Shown here: in pieces, positions 50,162 to 58,934 of the stretch
Layout: each line of letters starts with the position of its first letter
Numbering within the stretch: position 1 is the first letter of the stretch
Source: Succinivibrio dextrinosolvens
GTDB taxonomy: Bacteria > Pseudomonadota > Gammaproteobacteria > Enterobacterales > Succinivibrionaceae
Reading direction: 5' to 3'
DNA: 64,000 nucleotides
Assembly: GCF_900116345.1 (NCBI RefSeq)
Contig: NZ_FPAH01000007.1
Location: 1-64,000, forward strand
Translations under genes and position numbers: made by a program
The notes under the pieces: generated by a model
The model's input: only the letters and a program-made list of their open reading frames with translations
Told to the model about the DNA's origin: nothing
Databases searched by the model: none

Positions 50162-50563
50162 TTAGAATGAAACGTTGGACTCAAGAATTACGTTGCTGTA
50201 AGGCTTGCACTCACCGGTTCTGACTACAGCAACACTCTTCTGTGTTCCTGCCTTGAAAACCTCGTGAGGAACCTCTGCAACCTCAACGCCATTCTTTTTT
50301 GCCCAGGTTGCAATCTTCTCATAAAACTCAGGATTCTGAGTCTTAGACTCTGAGGCGATAGTTACCTTCTGGAACTTGGCTTCAGCATCAACCACGTTGA
50401 ACACATCAAAGAAGCCTGGAACACTGTAGGTTACAGCAAGATCGATTCGCTGAACTCCTGGAGGAACAGGAAGTCCGCAGTCGCCAATGGTTAGAGTGTC
50501 ATAATGACCAAGCTTGGAAATCACATATGACAGTTCAGAATTCAAGCATCCGATTTTTTTCAC
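50162..50563 (-). CDS. rbsD: D-ribose pyranase
   Basis: 133 residues from a GTG start with AAGGA upstream. The catalytic His of the family lies in LGHYDTLTIGDCGLPVP (about residues 17-33) and the C-terminal RTGE-CKPYSNVIL region matches. RbsD interconverts pyranose and furanose forms of ribose so that ribokinase can act. Directly downstream of rbsK (11-base gap). Together they form a ribose module. Its own transporter is not unique in this window; the RbsBAC-like importer nearby may also take up ribose, or another sugar. Confidence 0.93.
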   Translation of the reverse strand: MKKIGCLNSELSYVISKLGHYDTLTIGDCGLPVPPGVQRIDLAVTYSVPGFFDVFNVVDAEAKFQKVTIASESKTQNPEFYEKIATWAKKNGVEVAEVPHEVFKAGTQKSVAVVRTGECKPYSNVILESNVSF

Positions 50564-50574
50564 TTTTTATATCC

Positions 50575-51510
50575 TTAAAGTTTGTCTGTTAATACTTCCT
50601 GACCGGACTTCTTAATAAACTCCAGCACATCCTTTGCCTTTGGAATAGATGGGGTTGCGCCCTTTACCTGTACCGCAAGAGCTGAAGCGGCAGTTGCACA
50701 TTTAATTGCCAGTGCACGGTTCATATCAGTTGCGATATTGGTAATGAGATAGCCTAAGAAGGTATCGCCTGCTGCGGTAGTATCCACGGCATTAACCTTG
50801 AAGGCTTTGCAGGATATAGGTTCAGCACCGACTTCTCTTAAGATAGAACCTCTTGAGCCTAAGGTCAGTACAAATGAAGTATTAGGGAATTTCTCACAGA
50901 GCTTTTCAAGCAGCACATATGGATCAGTGTCTTCAGGCATATCAGCCATAGCTGCGCCTTCAATCTCATTTACAATCAGGTAAGCACATTTTTCTAAAGG
51001 CAGCTTTAAGAGTTCTGTAGTGAAAGGAGAAACATTGAAGCAGACCTTCATGCCCTTTTCATAGGCTTTTTCAATCATATATCTGATATTGCTGGTCTCA
51101 TTCTGCAGAACCAGGAAGTCACCCTTGTCAAACTTGGCTAGAGTACCGTCGATATCAGATTCAGTGATGGTCTGATTGGCGCCGCCGAAAAGAAGAATGC
51201 AGTTCTGACCGCTTGAATCCACCTGAATAATGGTGTGTCCTGAAGGACAGTCTCGCATTGCGATATTTGAGAAATCGATTTTATCTCCAGCAAGAACATC
51301 TGTCAGGATCTTTGAATCATCTCTGCCAACTGCGCCTGCGTGATATACATTGCCTCCGGCTCTGGCCAGAGCTACAGACTGATTTAAACCTTTTCCACCG
51401 GCAAAGATGCTTCTGTTGGTTGAAGATAAGGTTTCGCCTGCTTTAACAAAATGAGGCACATCATAGACATAATCTATGTTTAATGAGCCGTAATTTAAAA
51501 TTTTTGCCAT
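50575..51510 (-). CDS. rbsK: Ribokinase
   Basis: 311 residues from the ATG at 51510 with GGGGAAAG just upstream; the frame could begin four codons earlier but without a site. PfkB features are present: the GGKGLNQSVALARAGG (about residues 35-50) motif and the C-terminal catalytic NAVDTTAAGDTFLGYL with Asp as base. It phosphorylates D-ribose to ribose 5-phosphate. First gene of rbsK-rbsD-araC, on the minus strand. Some PfkB kinases accept deoxyribose or other sugars, but pairing with RbsD supports ribose. Confidence 0.92.
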   Translation of the reverse strand: MAKILNYGSLNIDYVYDVPHFVKAGETLSSTNRSIFAGGKGLNQSVALARAGGNVYHAGAVGRDDSKILTDVLAGDKIDFSNIAMRDCPSGHTIIQVDSSGQNCILLFGGANQTITESDIDGTLAKFDKGDFLVLQNETSNIRYMIEKAYEKGMKVCFNVSPFTTELLKLPLEKCAYLIVNEIEGAAMADMPEDTDPYVLLEKLCEKFPNTSFVLTLGSRGSILREVGAEPISCKAFKVNAVDTTAAGDTFLGYLITNIATDMNRALAIKCATAASALAVQVKGATPSIPKAKDVLEFIKKSGQEVLTDKL

Positions 51511-51773
51511 TTCTTTCCCCATGACTGTTTCTATTATTTTGAGGTTTATGCGTTGTCTATTATTCTAATGGCCGATGCTCATATCTACCACGTCAATAAT
51601 AATATTATCCGCTTATAAAAGAAATAGTTGCAATCATCTGTTGTGAGTTCTAACACAAACAAAAAAAGAGAAATTTGTTCAAAATTCCGATTATCCTTCT
51701 CATTAATCAGAATTTCCTGCGATTATCAAGTATAATACGCAGTCAAAATAACTAATTAAATGTCAGATAAAAC

Positions 51774-51874
51774 ACAGTACCACTAGTGATTGTTTTCTAA
51801 TTGCATTAGATACTGTTTAAATTTTTTACATTACCCGGTTTTAATTAGGACAGTAGGTATTATTCGATACTGTC
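51774..51874 (+). promoter_or_regulatory. Candidate attenuator/riboregulator upstream of ribB
   Basis: The hexamers ACAGTA (51774-51779), TACTGT (51811-51816), ACAGTA (51850-51855) and TACTGT (51868-51873) alternate. Pairing 1:2, strengthened by CTAGTG/CATTAG, gives a hairpin ending in ATTTTTT (51821-51827), terminator-like. Pairing 3:4 (GACAGTA/TACTGTC) gives a second hairpin. Pairing 2:3 would exclude both. A TATAAT box is at 51731-51736. There is no canonical FMN (RFN) element. Confidence 0.5.
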
Positions 51875-51900
51875 GTTATGACTCATAAAATGAGGTAAAA

Positions 51901-52551
51901 ATGAGCTTTAAGAACCTTTTGGAAAATTTCGGTGAAACCCCAATCGATCGTGTAGAGGCTGCTATCACAGCCTTAAAGCGTGGCCGTGGTATTCTGGTTG
52001 TAGATAACGAAGATAGAGAGAACGAAGGTGATCTTATCTACGCAGCAGAAACTGTAACCGATGCTCAGATGGCATTCATGATCCGTGAATGTTCAGGTAT
52101 TGTCTGCGTTTGTATCGAGGAAGAGCAGGCAAAAAGAATGAATCTGCCAATGATGGTTAAGAACAATACCTCTGTATACGGTACCGCATTTACTATTTCA
52201 GTAGATGCTGCAAAGGGTGTTACCACCGGCGTTAGTGCTCCTGATCGCGTAAAGGCTATCAAGGCAGTTATCAATCCAGAAGGAAAGCCTGAGGATCTTG
52301 CAAGCCCTGGTCATATGTTCCCTCTTGTTGCCAAGAAAGGCGGTGTTCTAGAGCGTGACGGTCACACTGAGGCTTCTGTTGATCTGGCAAGACTGGCAGG
52401 TTTAGCTCCTGCAGGTATTCTCTGCGAGCTATGTGCTCCAGACGGACTGATGGCTAAGCTTCCACGCGTTACCCAGTTTGCACTTGAGCATGATTTAACC
52501 TGTCTTTCAATTGAAGATCTGATTGCATATCGCAAAGCTAAGAACGTTTAA
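51901..52551 (+). CDS. ribB: 3,4-dihydroxy-2-butanone 4-phosphate synthase
   Basis: 216 residues, as in E. coli RibB (217), without a fused GTP cyclohydrolase II domain. [16 protein letters not shown] (about residues 36-51) is the metal and substrate motif, and [14 protein letters not shown] (about 156-169) the second active-site region. It turns ribulose 5-phosphate into formate and the four-carbon unit of riboflavin. A GAGG ribosome site lies six bases before ATG. A structured leader with alternating hexamers precedes it. Single gene; terminator at 52560. Confidence 0.97.
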   Translation: MSFKNLLENFGETPIDRVEAAITALKRGRGILVVDNEDRENEGDLIYAAETVTDAQMAFMIRECSGIVCVCIEEEQAKRMNLPMMVKNNTSVYGTAFTISVDAAKGVTTGVSAPDRVKAIKAVINPEGKPEDLASPGHMFPLVAKKGGVLERDGHTEASVDLARLAGLAPAGILCELCAPDGLMAKLPRVTQFALEHDLTCLSIEDLIAYRKAKNV

Positions 52552-52559
52552 TCAAAGGC

Positions 52560-52590
52560 GGCGTCAACTTTAAAGTCTGACGCCCTTTTT
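52560..52590 (+). terminator. Intrinsic terminator of ribB
   Basis: GGCGTCA (52560-52566) pairs with TGACGCC (52578-52584), followed by a C and five Ts. Confidence 0.9.
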
Positions 52591-52611
52591 GTATGTGGAG
52601 TGGTTATCATT

Positions 52612-53415
52612 ATGAGAGCTACTGACAATCTCAAACTAGGGTGTACCTGCTTCGGAAATCCAGATGCGCAACCTCTTGTTATCACTCCAGGCTGGGCCAC
52701 AGATCATAATTTTCTGATACCTTTCGCCGAATTATTCAAGGATTACTATCTAATCCTGGTGGACATGCCTGGCTACGGCAAATCAAAAGAACTCTCAAAA
52801 TTCGCCACAGACCTGAGACATGGTGCCAACCTTCTTTTAAATACAGTTCCAGATAACTGCATTCTTCTATCCTGGTCATTGAGTACCCTTGCCGCCTCCA
52901 GAGCCTGTGCTACAGACCAGCATGGAAAAATAAAGAAATTCATAACCCTCTGCGGCACTCCAAGATTCCCTGCAGATCCCTACTGGCCAGGATTTGACTA
53001 TAAATACGTTTTAAAGTGTCTTAACCTTTTTGATGAGGGTAAAAATCTTCGTAATATCAAACTGTTCTTTAAGCTGCAGACTCAGAGTCATCTGCTGAGC
53101 AAAGAACAGAGTGCTTTTCTTTTAGACAGCTTTGAGAAAATGGGAGATATTCAAACTTCTGTGCTCAAAGAAGGTCTTATGAACATGGCTCATACAGACT
53201 ATAGAGAGGCAATGCTCTCAATTAAGATACCTTGTCTCCATATCTTTGGCGGAAAAGACCGTCTGGTTAAGCCAGAACTTTCCAAAAAGCTGAATATTCC
53301 TCCTTTCCATCAGTGCTGTGTTCTTGAGAATTCTGCTCATACCCCATTCCTAAGTGAGCCGGATTTACTTAAGAAAGTTGTTACTTCTTTTATCGAAAAA
53401 AAACTAATTATCTGA
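52612..53415 (+). CDS. bioH: Alpha/beta hydrolase, BioH-like (pimeloyl-ACP methyl ester esterase)
   Basis: 267 residues from the ATG at 52612 (GGAG 11 bases upstream; a GTG four codons earlier is possible). The layout matches BioH: ITPGWATDH near the N-terminus, nucleophile SWSLSTLAAS, the cap segment PYWPGFDYKYV, Asp in GGKDRLVKP and His in SAHTPFLSEP. The nucleophile elbow reads SWSLST, not GWSLGG, so both Gly residues flanking the serine are replaced, and activity may differ. BioH ends pimelate synthesis by demethylating pimeloyl-ACP ester. No other bio gene is nearby. The symbol is a family-level guess. Confidence 0.65.
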   Translation: MRATDNLKLGCTCFGNPDAQPLVITPGWATDHNFLIPFAELFKDYYLILVDMPGYGKSKELSKFATDLRHGANLLLNTVPDNCILLSWSLSTLAASRACATDQHGKIKKFITLCGTPRFPADPYWPGFDYKYVLKCLNLFDEGKNLRNIKLFFKLQTQSHLLSKEQSAFLLDSFEKMGDIQTSVLKEGLMNMAHTDYREAMLSIKIPCLHIFGGKDRLVKPELSKKLNIPPFHQCCVLENSAHTPFLSEPDLLKKVVTSFIEKKLII

Positions 53416-53503
53416 ATAAGTTAAATTTTTTCTTCTAAACTTTTTGTTAAAAAATACCGATAACATATGTAAGCGGGAGATCTAATTATTTTTTGGAAGA
53501 AAA

Positions 53504-54046
53504 ATGGACGTAGCAACTAGTACCATCTCAAATCTAGGAATAGCAAATATTCCTCATGCGGCTCAGGAAGCCCGCAGAGATAGTATTGCCCGCGATACCA
53601 TTCCTCAAATCAATCACATCTCCAAAGGCCTTAATACTCAGGCCAATGCCCAGGGTAATGCCCAGCTTGCTCCTGCCAATTCCAATCTATATATCCAGGC
53701 CGATACTATTATCAAAAGCGGTCAGGAAAAGAAGGGCATCAGCCGTAAACAGAGCAAGGGAAAAGTTCAGAAGGAAGAGCAGACTAATACTTCAGCTGTA
53801 TCTGAAAAGACAGCAGCCTCTGTCTCAACCCTGTCTGGTAACAGCTTAGGAGAGAAGATTTCTGATCCTGCTGCTATAAAGGCAGCTTTAGGAGGAATAT
53901 TCGGTGCAACCGGAGCTACCTATTCTCAGGAAGCCGATAGTAAGCGCGAGAAAGGAGAAGGCTTCTCCTCAAAGGTAATTGCTGAAACCTACAACAATAT
54001 CGCACCGGACTTCTCTAAAGGTCAGCAGCTGGATGTCGAAGGTTAG
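53504..54046 (+). CDS. Hypothetical low-complexity protein
   Basis: 180 residues, rich in Ala, Ser, Gln, Asn and Lys, without signal peptide, membrane span or known catalytic motif. The N-terminus MDVATSTISNLGIANIPHAA, then QEARRDSIARDTIPQI, resembles small uncharacterised proteins of marine gammaproteobacteria that start with a short conserved stretch and run into a disordered, charged region. A GGAAGA ribosome site precedes ATG and a strong terminator follows (54071-54100), so it is likely a real single gene. I do not recognise a function. Confidence 0.65.
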   Translation: MDVATSTISNLGIANIPHAAQEARRDSIARDTIPQINHISKGLNTQANAQGNAQLAPANSNLYIQADTIIKSGQEKKGISRKQSKGKVQKEEQTNTSAVSEKTAASVSTLSGNSLGEKISDPAAIKAALGGIFGATGATYSQEADSKREKGEGFSSKVIAETYNNIAPDFSKGQQLDVEG

Positions 54047-54070
54047 CTTTTTGAAGGATTAAAGGAAATG

Positions 54071-54100
54071 GTGGTTCGATTTAAGCGAACCACTTTTTTT
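54071..54100 (+). terminator. Intrinsic terminator of the hypothetical gene
   Basis: GTGGTTCG (54071-54078) pairs with CGAACCAC (54086-54093), followed by T7. Confidence 0.92.
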
Positions 54101-54104
54101 GAGA

Positions 54105-54716
54105 TTAATGGACCAGAGTCTTAAGATATTCCTGCTCGATTTTCTTCTGATCTTCCTCTGAAATCTCTTCAATCTGAACATCTTCATTGTCATCTGAAGA
54201 AAGAGAATTCTCAACAATCGGCATCTCTTCAAACCAGTCAGGCTTGGTATAGGAAATCTTATTTACAAACCAGGTCTTTTTACCCAGAGGAGTCTGAACA
54301 ACAGCCTCGTCATCCACACTCTTTCCAAGGAGAGCTCTTGCCATTGGAGCGTCAACTGAAATACAGTTGGAGCGTCCGAAGATTTCATCTGAGCCTACAA
54401 TATGGATCTGCATCAGGTTATCACCTTCCTCAGATTCGATTTCAACGTAAGCACCAAAGAAAACACGACCTTCCTGCTGCTTGTTGTACTCAATAACCTG
54501 TAGATCATTCAGACAGTGACGCAGATAGCGGATTCTTCTGTCTATCTGACCTAGAAGTCTCTTGTTGTAATGATAGTCAGCATTCTCAGAGCGGTCACCA
54601 AGACTTGCAGCCCAGCTTACCTTCTGAGTGATTTCAGGACGTTTAACTTCCCAAAGATAATCTAATTCCTTGTGAAGCTGTTCAAAACCTTCTCTAGTTA
54701 TAAATGGCTTGCCCAT
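54105..54716 (-). CDS. greB: Transcription elongation factor GreB with acidic tail
   Basis: 203 residues from MGKPFITREG; the ATG at 54716 has GAGG upstream, while a longer frame would include the terminator region. The N-terminal coiled coil carries ASLGDRSENADYHYNKR, with the acidic tip that enters the polymerase channel, and the C-terminal FKBP-like domain has GADEIFGR-like GSDEIFGRSNCIS and DAPMARALLGK. GreB helps backtracked RNA polymerase cut its transcript. About 40 extra acidic residues (SSDDNEDVQIEEISEEDQ) extend past the usual 158-residue length. It follows pckA on the minus strand behind its terminator. Confidence 0.95.
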   Translation of the reverse strand: MGKPFITREGFEQLHKELDYLWEVKRPEITQKVSWAASLGDRSENADYHYNKRLLGQIDRRIRYLRHCLNDLQVIEYNKQQEGRVFFGAYVEIESEEGDNLMQIHIVGSDEIFGRSNCISVDAPMARALLGKSVDDEAVVQTPLGKKTWFVNKISYTKPDWFEEMPIVENSLSSDDNEDVQIEEISEEDQKKIEQEYLKTLVH

Positions 54717-54726
54717 ATTGAACCTC

Positions 54727-54756
54727 AAAAAAAAGACCCGGCGCATTTACCGGGTC
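54727..54756 (-). terminator. Intrinsic terminator of pckA
   Basis: On the minus strand GACCCGG/CCGGGTC (54735-54756) is followed by a run of eight Ts. It lies between pckA and greB. Confidence 0.92.
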
Positions 54757-54784
54757 GTCTTTCAGTTTAATACCAAAAGTCAGA

Positions 54785-56392
54785 TTATAGCTGTGGACCA
54801 GCCTTTACTAACTCTGGGTTTAACTTAGCAAACTTGCCGAAGTTCTTGATGAAACGCTCAGCTAAGTCCTTAGCCTTAACATCCCAGTCAGCAGCATTTG
54901 CATAGGTGTCACGTGGATCTAAGATCTTAGGATCAACACCAGGTAAAGCTGTTGGAACCTTGAATGAGAACATTGGGATGGTCTTGGTCTCAGCCTTATC
55001 GATTGAACCGTCTAGGATTGCATCGATAATACCACGGGTATCCTTAATTGAGATACGCTTGCCGGTACCATTCCAGCCAGTATTTACTAAGTAAGCCTTA
55101 GCGCCTGACTTCTTCATACGCTCAACAAGAACTTCTGCGTACTTGGTTGGAGGTAATGATAGGAATGCAGCACCGAAGCATGATGAGAAGGTTGGGGTTG
55201 GCTCAGTAATACCACGCTCGGTACCTGCTAACTTAGCAGTGAAGCCTGATAGGAAGTAGTACTGGGTCTGGCCTTCGTCAAGGATTGATACTGGAGGTAA
55301 TACACCGAATGCGTCAGCTGATAAGAAGATTACGCGCTTAGCAGCAGGGCCCTTTGAAATTGGCTTAACGATGTTGGTGATGTGGTTGATTGGGTAAGAA
55401 ACACGAGTGTTCTCGGTTACTGACTTGTCAGCGAAGTCAATCTTACCGTTAGCATCAACAGTTACGTTCTCTAATAGAGCGTTACGCTTGATTGCGTTCC
55501 AGATGTCTGGCTCATTTTCCTTAGATAGGTTGATAACCTTAGCATAGCAACCACCTTCGAAGTTGAATACGCCATCATCATCCCAACCGTGCTCGTCGTC
55601 ACCGATTAGAAGACGCTTTGGATCGGTTGAAAGGGTGGTCTTACCAGTGCCTGATAGACCGAAGAAAATAGCGGTATTTTCGTGGTTCATGTCAGTGTTT
55701 GCTGAGCAGTGCATTGCAGCAATACCCTTTAGAGGTAGGTAGTAGTTCATCATTGAGAACATACCCTTCTTCATCTCACCACCGTACCAGGTGTTAAGAA
55801 TTAACTGCATACGCTCTGTTAGGTTGAATACAACAGCAGTCTCTGAATTTAGACCTAGCTCCTTGTAGTTCTCAACCTTAGCCTTTGAAGCGTTTAGAAC
55901 AACGAAGTCTGGCTTGAAGTTCTTTAACTCTTCAGCAGTTGGACGGATGAACATATTGGTTACGAAGTGAGCCTGCCATGCAACCTCAACAACGAAACGG
56001 ATTGCCATACGGGTGTTAGCGTTAGCACCGCAGAAACCGTCAACAACGTATAGTTTCTTGTTTGATAACTCTTTACCAGCTAAGTCCTTTAAAACTTTCC
56101 ATGACTCAGTTGATAGTGGCTTGTTGTCGTTCTTGAACTCATCAGTGGTCCACCAGAAGTTAGCCTCTGATGATGCATCCTTAACGATGAACTTGTCCTT
56201 TGGTGAACGACCAGTGTAAACGCCAGTCATAACGTTAACAGCGTTTAACTCTGTATCCTGACCCTTATCAAAACCAGTTAAACCAGCTTTGGTTTCTTCA
56301 GCATATAGGGTTTCGTATGAAGGGTTGTGTACGATTTCGGTAGCAGAACTGATACCGTATTTAGCTAAATTAAGCTCGTCGAATAAGCTCAT
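54785..56392 (-). CDS. pckA: Phosphoenolpyruvate carboxykinase (ATP)
   Basis: 535 residues from the ATG at 56392 (GGAG upstream); an in-frame TTG four codons earlier is unlikely. The P-loop [16 protein letters not shown], the metal/oxaloacetate region [20 protein letters not shown] and [14 protein letters not shown] are all intact. In succinate-forming anaerobes the enzyme works toward oxaloacetate, fixing CO2 and making ATP. Codon use is strongly biased (for example TTA/CTA Leu and GTT Val), as in very highly expressed genes, supporting a central metabolic role. A long AT-rich upstream region is shared with nfuA. Confidence 0.97.
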   Translation of the reverse strand: MSLFDELNLAKYGISSATEIVHNPSYETLYAEETKAGLTGFDKGQDTELNAVNVMTGVYTGRSPKDKFIVKDASSEANFWWTTDEFKNDNKPLSTESWKVLKDLAGKELSNKKLYVVDGFCGANANTRMAIRFVVEVAWQAHFVTNMFIRPTAEELKNFKPDFVVLNASKAKVENYKELGLNSETAVVFNLTERMQLILNTWYGGEMKKGMFSMMNYYLPLKGIAAMHCSANTDMNHENTAIFFGLSGTGKTTLSTDPKRLLIGDDEHGWDDDGVFNFEGGCYAKVINLSKENEPDIWNAIKRNALLENVTVDANGKIDFADKSVTENTRVSYPINHITNIVKPISKGPAAKRVIFLSADAFGVLPPVSILDEGQTQYYFLSGFTAKLAGTERGITEPTPTFSSCFGAAFLSLPPTKYAEVLVERMKKSGAKAYLVNTGWNGTGKRISIKDTRGIIDAILDGSIDKAETKTIPMFSFKVPTALPGVDPKILDPRDTYANAADWDVKAKDLAERFIKNFGKFAKLNPELVKAGPQL

Positions 56393-56579
56393 TTTTTTCT
56401 CCAAGTGTTATCTGAGAATAACTCAGGTTTTTGATAGGTTACAAATACGATTTTAGCAGTAAAAAGAAAACTTGTGCATATTTTTTATTAATTATTCGAT
56501 CATTAATTATCATTTTTGAAAAAAATTTTAAAATTCAATACTGAAAAACATTGTCATAACCTATTTCTATGTTAAATTG

Positions 56580-56781
56580 TATAATGCACGGGTTCGCTGA
56601 TTCCATGTGGCATAAATGCCCTTCTGTCATTAGCTGAACCTTCCACGCCACAAGGTGGTTGCGCTTCTTTATAAAGGTTAATAAAGAAGAAAAAAGACTT
56701 TGTATTAATACAAATACAGCATTGCGCCAATTGATCACTTTTGGCAATTTCTTTAGCTTAGATTTTTATTTATAGGTTTTT
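56580..56781 (+). promoter_or_regulatory. Structured 5' leader of nfuA
   Basis: TATAAT at 56580-56585 is followed by a long stem GGTTC-GCTGAT (56591-56601) with ATTAGC-T-GAACC (56629-56640), enclosing GGCA/TGCC. CCAC/GTGG (56644-56659 region), CTTCTTTA/TAAAGAAG (56664-56689 region), the palindrome TTTGTAT-TA-ATACAAA (about 56699-56714) and TTGCgCCAA/TTGGCAA (about 56723-56747) come next. Nothing of this encodes a protein. The AT-rich stretch 56393-56579 between this leader and pckA should hold the divergent pckA promoter, but I see no certain boxes there. Confidence 0.42.
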
Positions 56782-57375
56782 ATGAGCAAAATCAGCGTTA
56801 GTGAGAAAGCACAGGAATACTTCCTGAATATTATCAGCAAACAGAAAATGGAAGGCCTTGCTATTCGTCTTACTGCAACTAATGTAGGAACCCCTGGTGT
56901 TCAGTGCGGAATTCTGTACTGTCCAAAAGAGTACATCACATCAAATGATGAACACTTCCAGATGAAGGGTTTTGAAATTGTTATCGACAGTTCAGTTTCA
57001 GAATACCTTGATGGTTCTGTTATTGATTTAACCAAGAACGAGGAAGATGGCGAAGATCTATTGACCTTCCATGCTCCTAACTTAAACAAGCAGGATCTGC
57101 CTCCTGATGCAACCCTGTTTGACAGATTAAAGAGATTCATCGATGTTACCGTAAGCCCATCACTGGCATCTCACGGCGGTGCAGTTTCATTAGTTGATGT
57201 TACTGAAGACGGTGTGGTTAAGGTTAAATTCACCGGTGGCTGTCTAGGCTGTTCAATGGTTGGAATTACCTTAAAGGAAGGCATTCAGACACAGCTGAAT
57301 CAGGCATTCCCAGGTCAGATCAAGGATGTTGTTGATGTAACCGAGCATGAGGTTACCGACCAGACCTACGGTTAA
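56782..57375 (+). CDS. nfuA: Fe-S biogenesis protein NfuA
   Basis: 197 residues, as in E. coli NfuA (191). The N-terminal degenerate A-type domain (1-100) lacks the A-type cysteine set, while the C-terminal NifU-like domain (about 112-190) holds GGCLGCSMVGITLKEGI with Cys154 and Cys157, which bridge a [4Fe-4S] cluster in the dimer. It delivers clusters to client enzymes in the cytoplasm. The ribosome site is weak (ATAGG). It lies behind a long structured leader and ends at the hairpin at 57435. Confidence 0.95.
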   Translation: MSKISVSEKAQEYFLNIISKQKMEGLAIRLTATNVGTPGVQCGILYCPKEYITSNDEHFQMKGFEIVIDSSVSEYLDGSVIDLTKNEEDGEDLLTFHAPNLNKQDLPPDATLFDRLKRFIDVTVSPSLASHGGAVSLVDVTEDGVVKVKFTGGCLGCSMVGITLKEGIQTQLNQAFPGQIKDVVDVTEHEVTDQTYG

Positions 57376-57434
57376 CAGAAAAAGAAGGTTCCAGCCATCC
57401 CCAAACGACCGGGACCTCAATCCAATCATCAAGT

Positions 57435-57468
57435 AAAGCAGCTAACATAGCTGCTTTATTTGTTTTTT
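57435..57468 (+). terminator. Intrinsic terminator of nfuA
   Basis: AAAGCAGCT (57435-57443) pairs with AGCTGCTTT (57449-57457), followed by a T-rich tail. Confidence 0.85.
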
Positions 57469-57483
57469 GAATCGCTATCTAGT

Positions 57484-58222
57484 TTACACTTCCTTAAGAA
57501 CATACAGGTGAGCAGCAAAGTCACTGTCGCACTTGTCCATAATCAGACCTCTGTTCTCAAGATACTCTGCACTGAAAACCTGTCCGCTCATCTCATGCTT
57601 TACAGACAGTACAGAAGGGCACTCGTGGACTACGCACTGATATTTTGCCCCCTTCTTTAAGCCCTTGAAACGGATCCTGGTTAGAGGCATTCCGTTCTGC
57701 ACCAGATTTCTGAAATACATCAGAATCACCTCACTCTGATCTTTACTTACAAAGGACCATGATGTTTCATTTCTGTCGCCTTCAAAAGGAGAAATCAGAC
57801 GGATAAAGTCACCAGTCTGCAGAGTTTCACGGTACTTTTTATAGATTCCGATCTGATACTTAACCTCTTCCTGCTCCTGTGGACTTAACTTACCTAAATC
57901 CATCTCGTAGCCAAAATTACCTGACATGGCACAGGTAAAGCGGGTCAGCATTGAGGTTATTCTGTTCAGCTGATGATTTGGAACAGCAGATACATGTGCT
58001 CCCATGGTTACAGGAGGATACATGTAGGAGGTACCATACTGAATTCTCTGTCTTGCAACCGCATCGGTATTATCGGAAGTCCATACCTGAGGCATGTAGC
58101 AGAGCATACCCATATCAAATCTGCGGCCACCGCCAAAACAGCTTTCAAAAAGGATATTTTCAAATCTTTAGGTGATTCTCTGGACAATATCGTACAAGCC
58201 TAAAACATAACGTGCTGAACGG
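57484..58222 (-). pseudogene. GH36 alpha-galactosidase remnant (5'-truncated, in-frame stop)
   Basis: A complete C-terminal third of a GH36 alpha-galactosidase is readable: WTSDNTDAVARQRIQYGTS, PPVTMGAHVSAVPNHQ and AMSGNFGYEMDL. Reading further upstream in frame gives ARYVLGLYDIVQRIT, then a TAA stop, then RFENILFESCFGGGRRFD, the usual motif sequence of GH36. A point mutation in the codon after ITR-region Thr would explain the stop. About two thirds of the enzyme is missing at the 5' side, where a plus-strand PTS gene begins. The part from 58113 down to 57484 could still be translated from an internal ATG, but would lack the catalytic core. Confidence 0.75.
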
Positions 58223-58766
58223 TGCTTTCTACAAGAACATGCTGTCAGCTCTGGAAGTATCTCGTTCAGAGGCTTTAGAGAAGAAGGCTCACAACCTGAA
58301 GGTTCGCTATGCTATCGACGAGGATGCTGTTTCAATTAAGATTCATGCAACCAACAAGACCGAGGCTATCAACATGCTGGTAGACAGCTTAAAGGATAAT
58401 CCAAACATCGAATATCTTGAGGCTTTCAGAAAGGCAGTATTTGCCAGCGAAGCAGAATCCTCAACCGGTATTGCTGACGGTATCGCTCTACCACACGCAA
58501 AATCAAGCGTAGTTAAGAAGTCTGTAATTGCGGTTGCTACCTTAGATACTCCAATTGACTTCGAGTCACAGGATGGTAAGGCTGTTGATACCCTGTTCAT
58601 GATAGCATCTCCAGAGGATGCTGATGCTCACCTATCTGTAATCGGTAAGCTTGGCTTAATCCTGAACGAGGCAGCAAATGTCCGTGCAATCAAGGAAGTA
58701 ACCAATACCTTAGATCTTGTTGATTTAATCGGTAAAGCAGAAAAGAATGCTATTGCAGCCGGTTAA
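58212..58766 (+). CDS. PTS fructose/mannitol-type EIIA protein, 5'-truncated or with unusual N-terminus
   Basis: 184 codons from a GTG at 58212, without a clear ribosome site; an ATG at 58239 is an alternative. Residues 35-180 are a complete EIIA-fructose domain with the phospho-acceptor His95 in GIALPHAKSSV and the usual STGI before it. The preceding ~34 residues (NMLSALEVSRSEALEKKAHN) look like the end of another coding region. In-frame codons continue upstream to a TGA at 58173, inside the GH36 remnant on the other strand. The two genes meet tail-to-broken-head at about 58200-58220. The protein is probably a remnant of a larger PTS protein, perhaps still able to accept phosphate. A strong terminator follows. 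Confidence 0.6.
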   Translation: MLNGAFYKNMLSALEVSRSEALEKKAHNLKVRYAIDEDAVSIKIHATNKTEAINMLVDSLKDNPNIEYLEAFRKAVFASEAESSTGIADGIALPHAKSSVVKKSVIAVATLDTPIDFESQDGKAVDTLFMIASPEDADAHLSVIGKLGLILNEAANVRAIKEVTNTLDLVDLIGKAEKNAIAAG

Positions 58767-58802
58767 TATATAAACTTTGTCCAATCTCTGAAGAGAATTC
58801 CT

Positions 58803-58834
58803 GACCTCGATTTCCATATCGAGGTCTTTTTTTT
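58803..58834 (+). terminator. Intrinsic terminator after the PTS EIIA gene
   Basis: GACCTCGAT (58803-58811) pairs with ATCGAGGTC (58818-58826), followed by T8. Confidence 0.93.
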
Positions 58835-58934
58835 CACTCTAAGTAAAATCTAATCTATATCACGTATTCTTTTGTGGTCTTTTAAACACGATAAATAAGA
58901 GTTTTATTGGATAATAAAGATAGGAGATTTTTTT

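Noticed and set aside
51523-51900. FMN riboswitch before ribB
   Set aside because: The conserved RFN sequence blocks could not be found; only the alternating ACAGTA/TACTGT pairs are seen.
56586-56660. tRNA-like segment (GGTTCG followed by ATTCC) before nfuA
   Set aside because: It does not fold to a cloverleaf; acceptor and anticodon arms are absent. It is better explained by the bulged stem.
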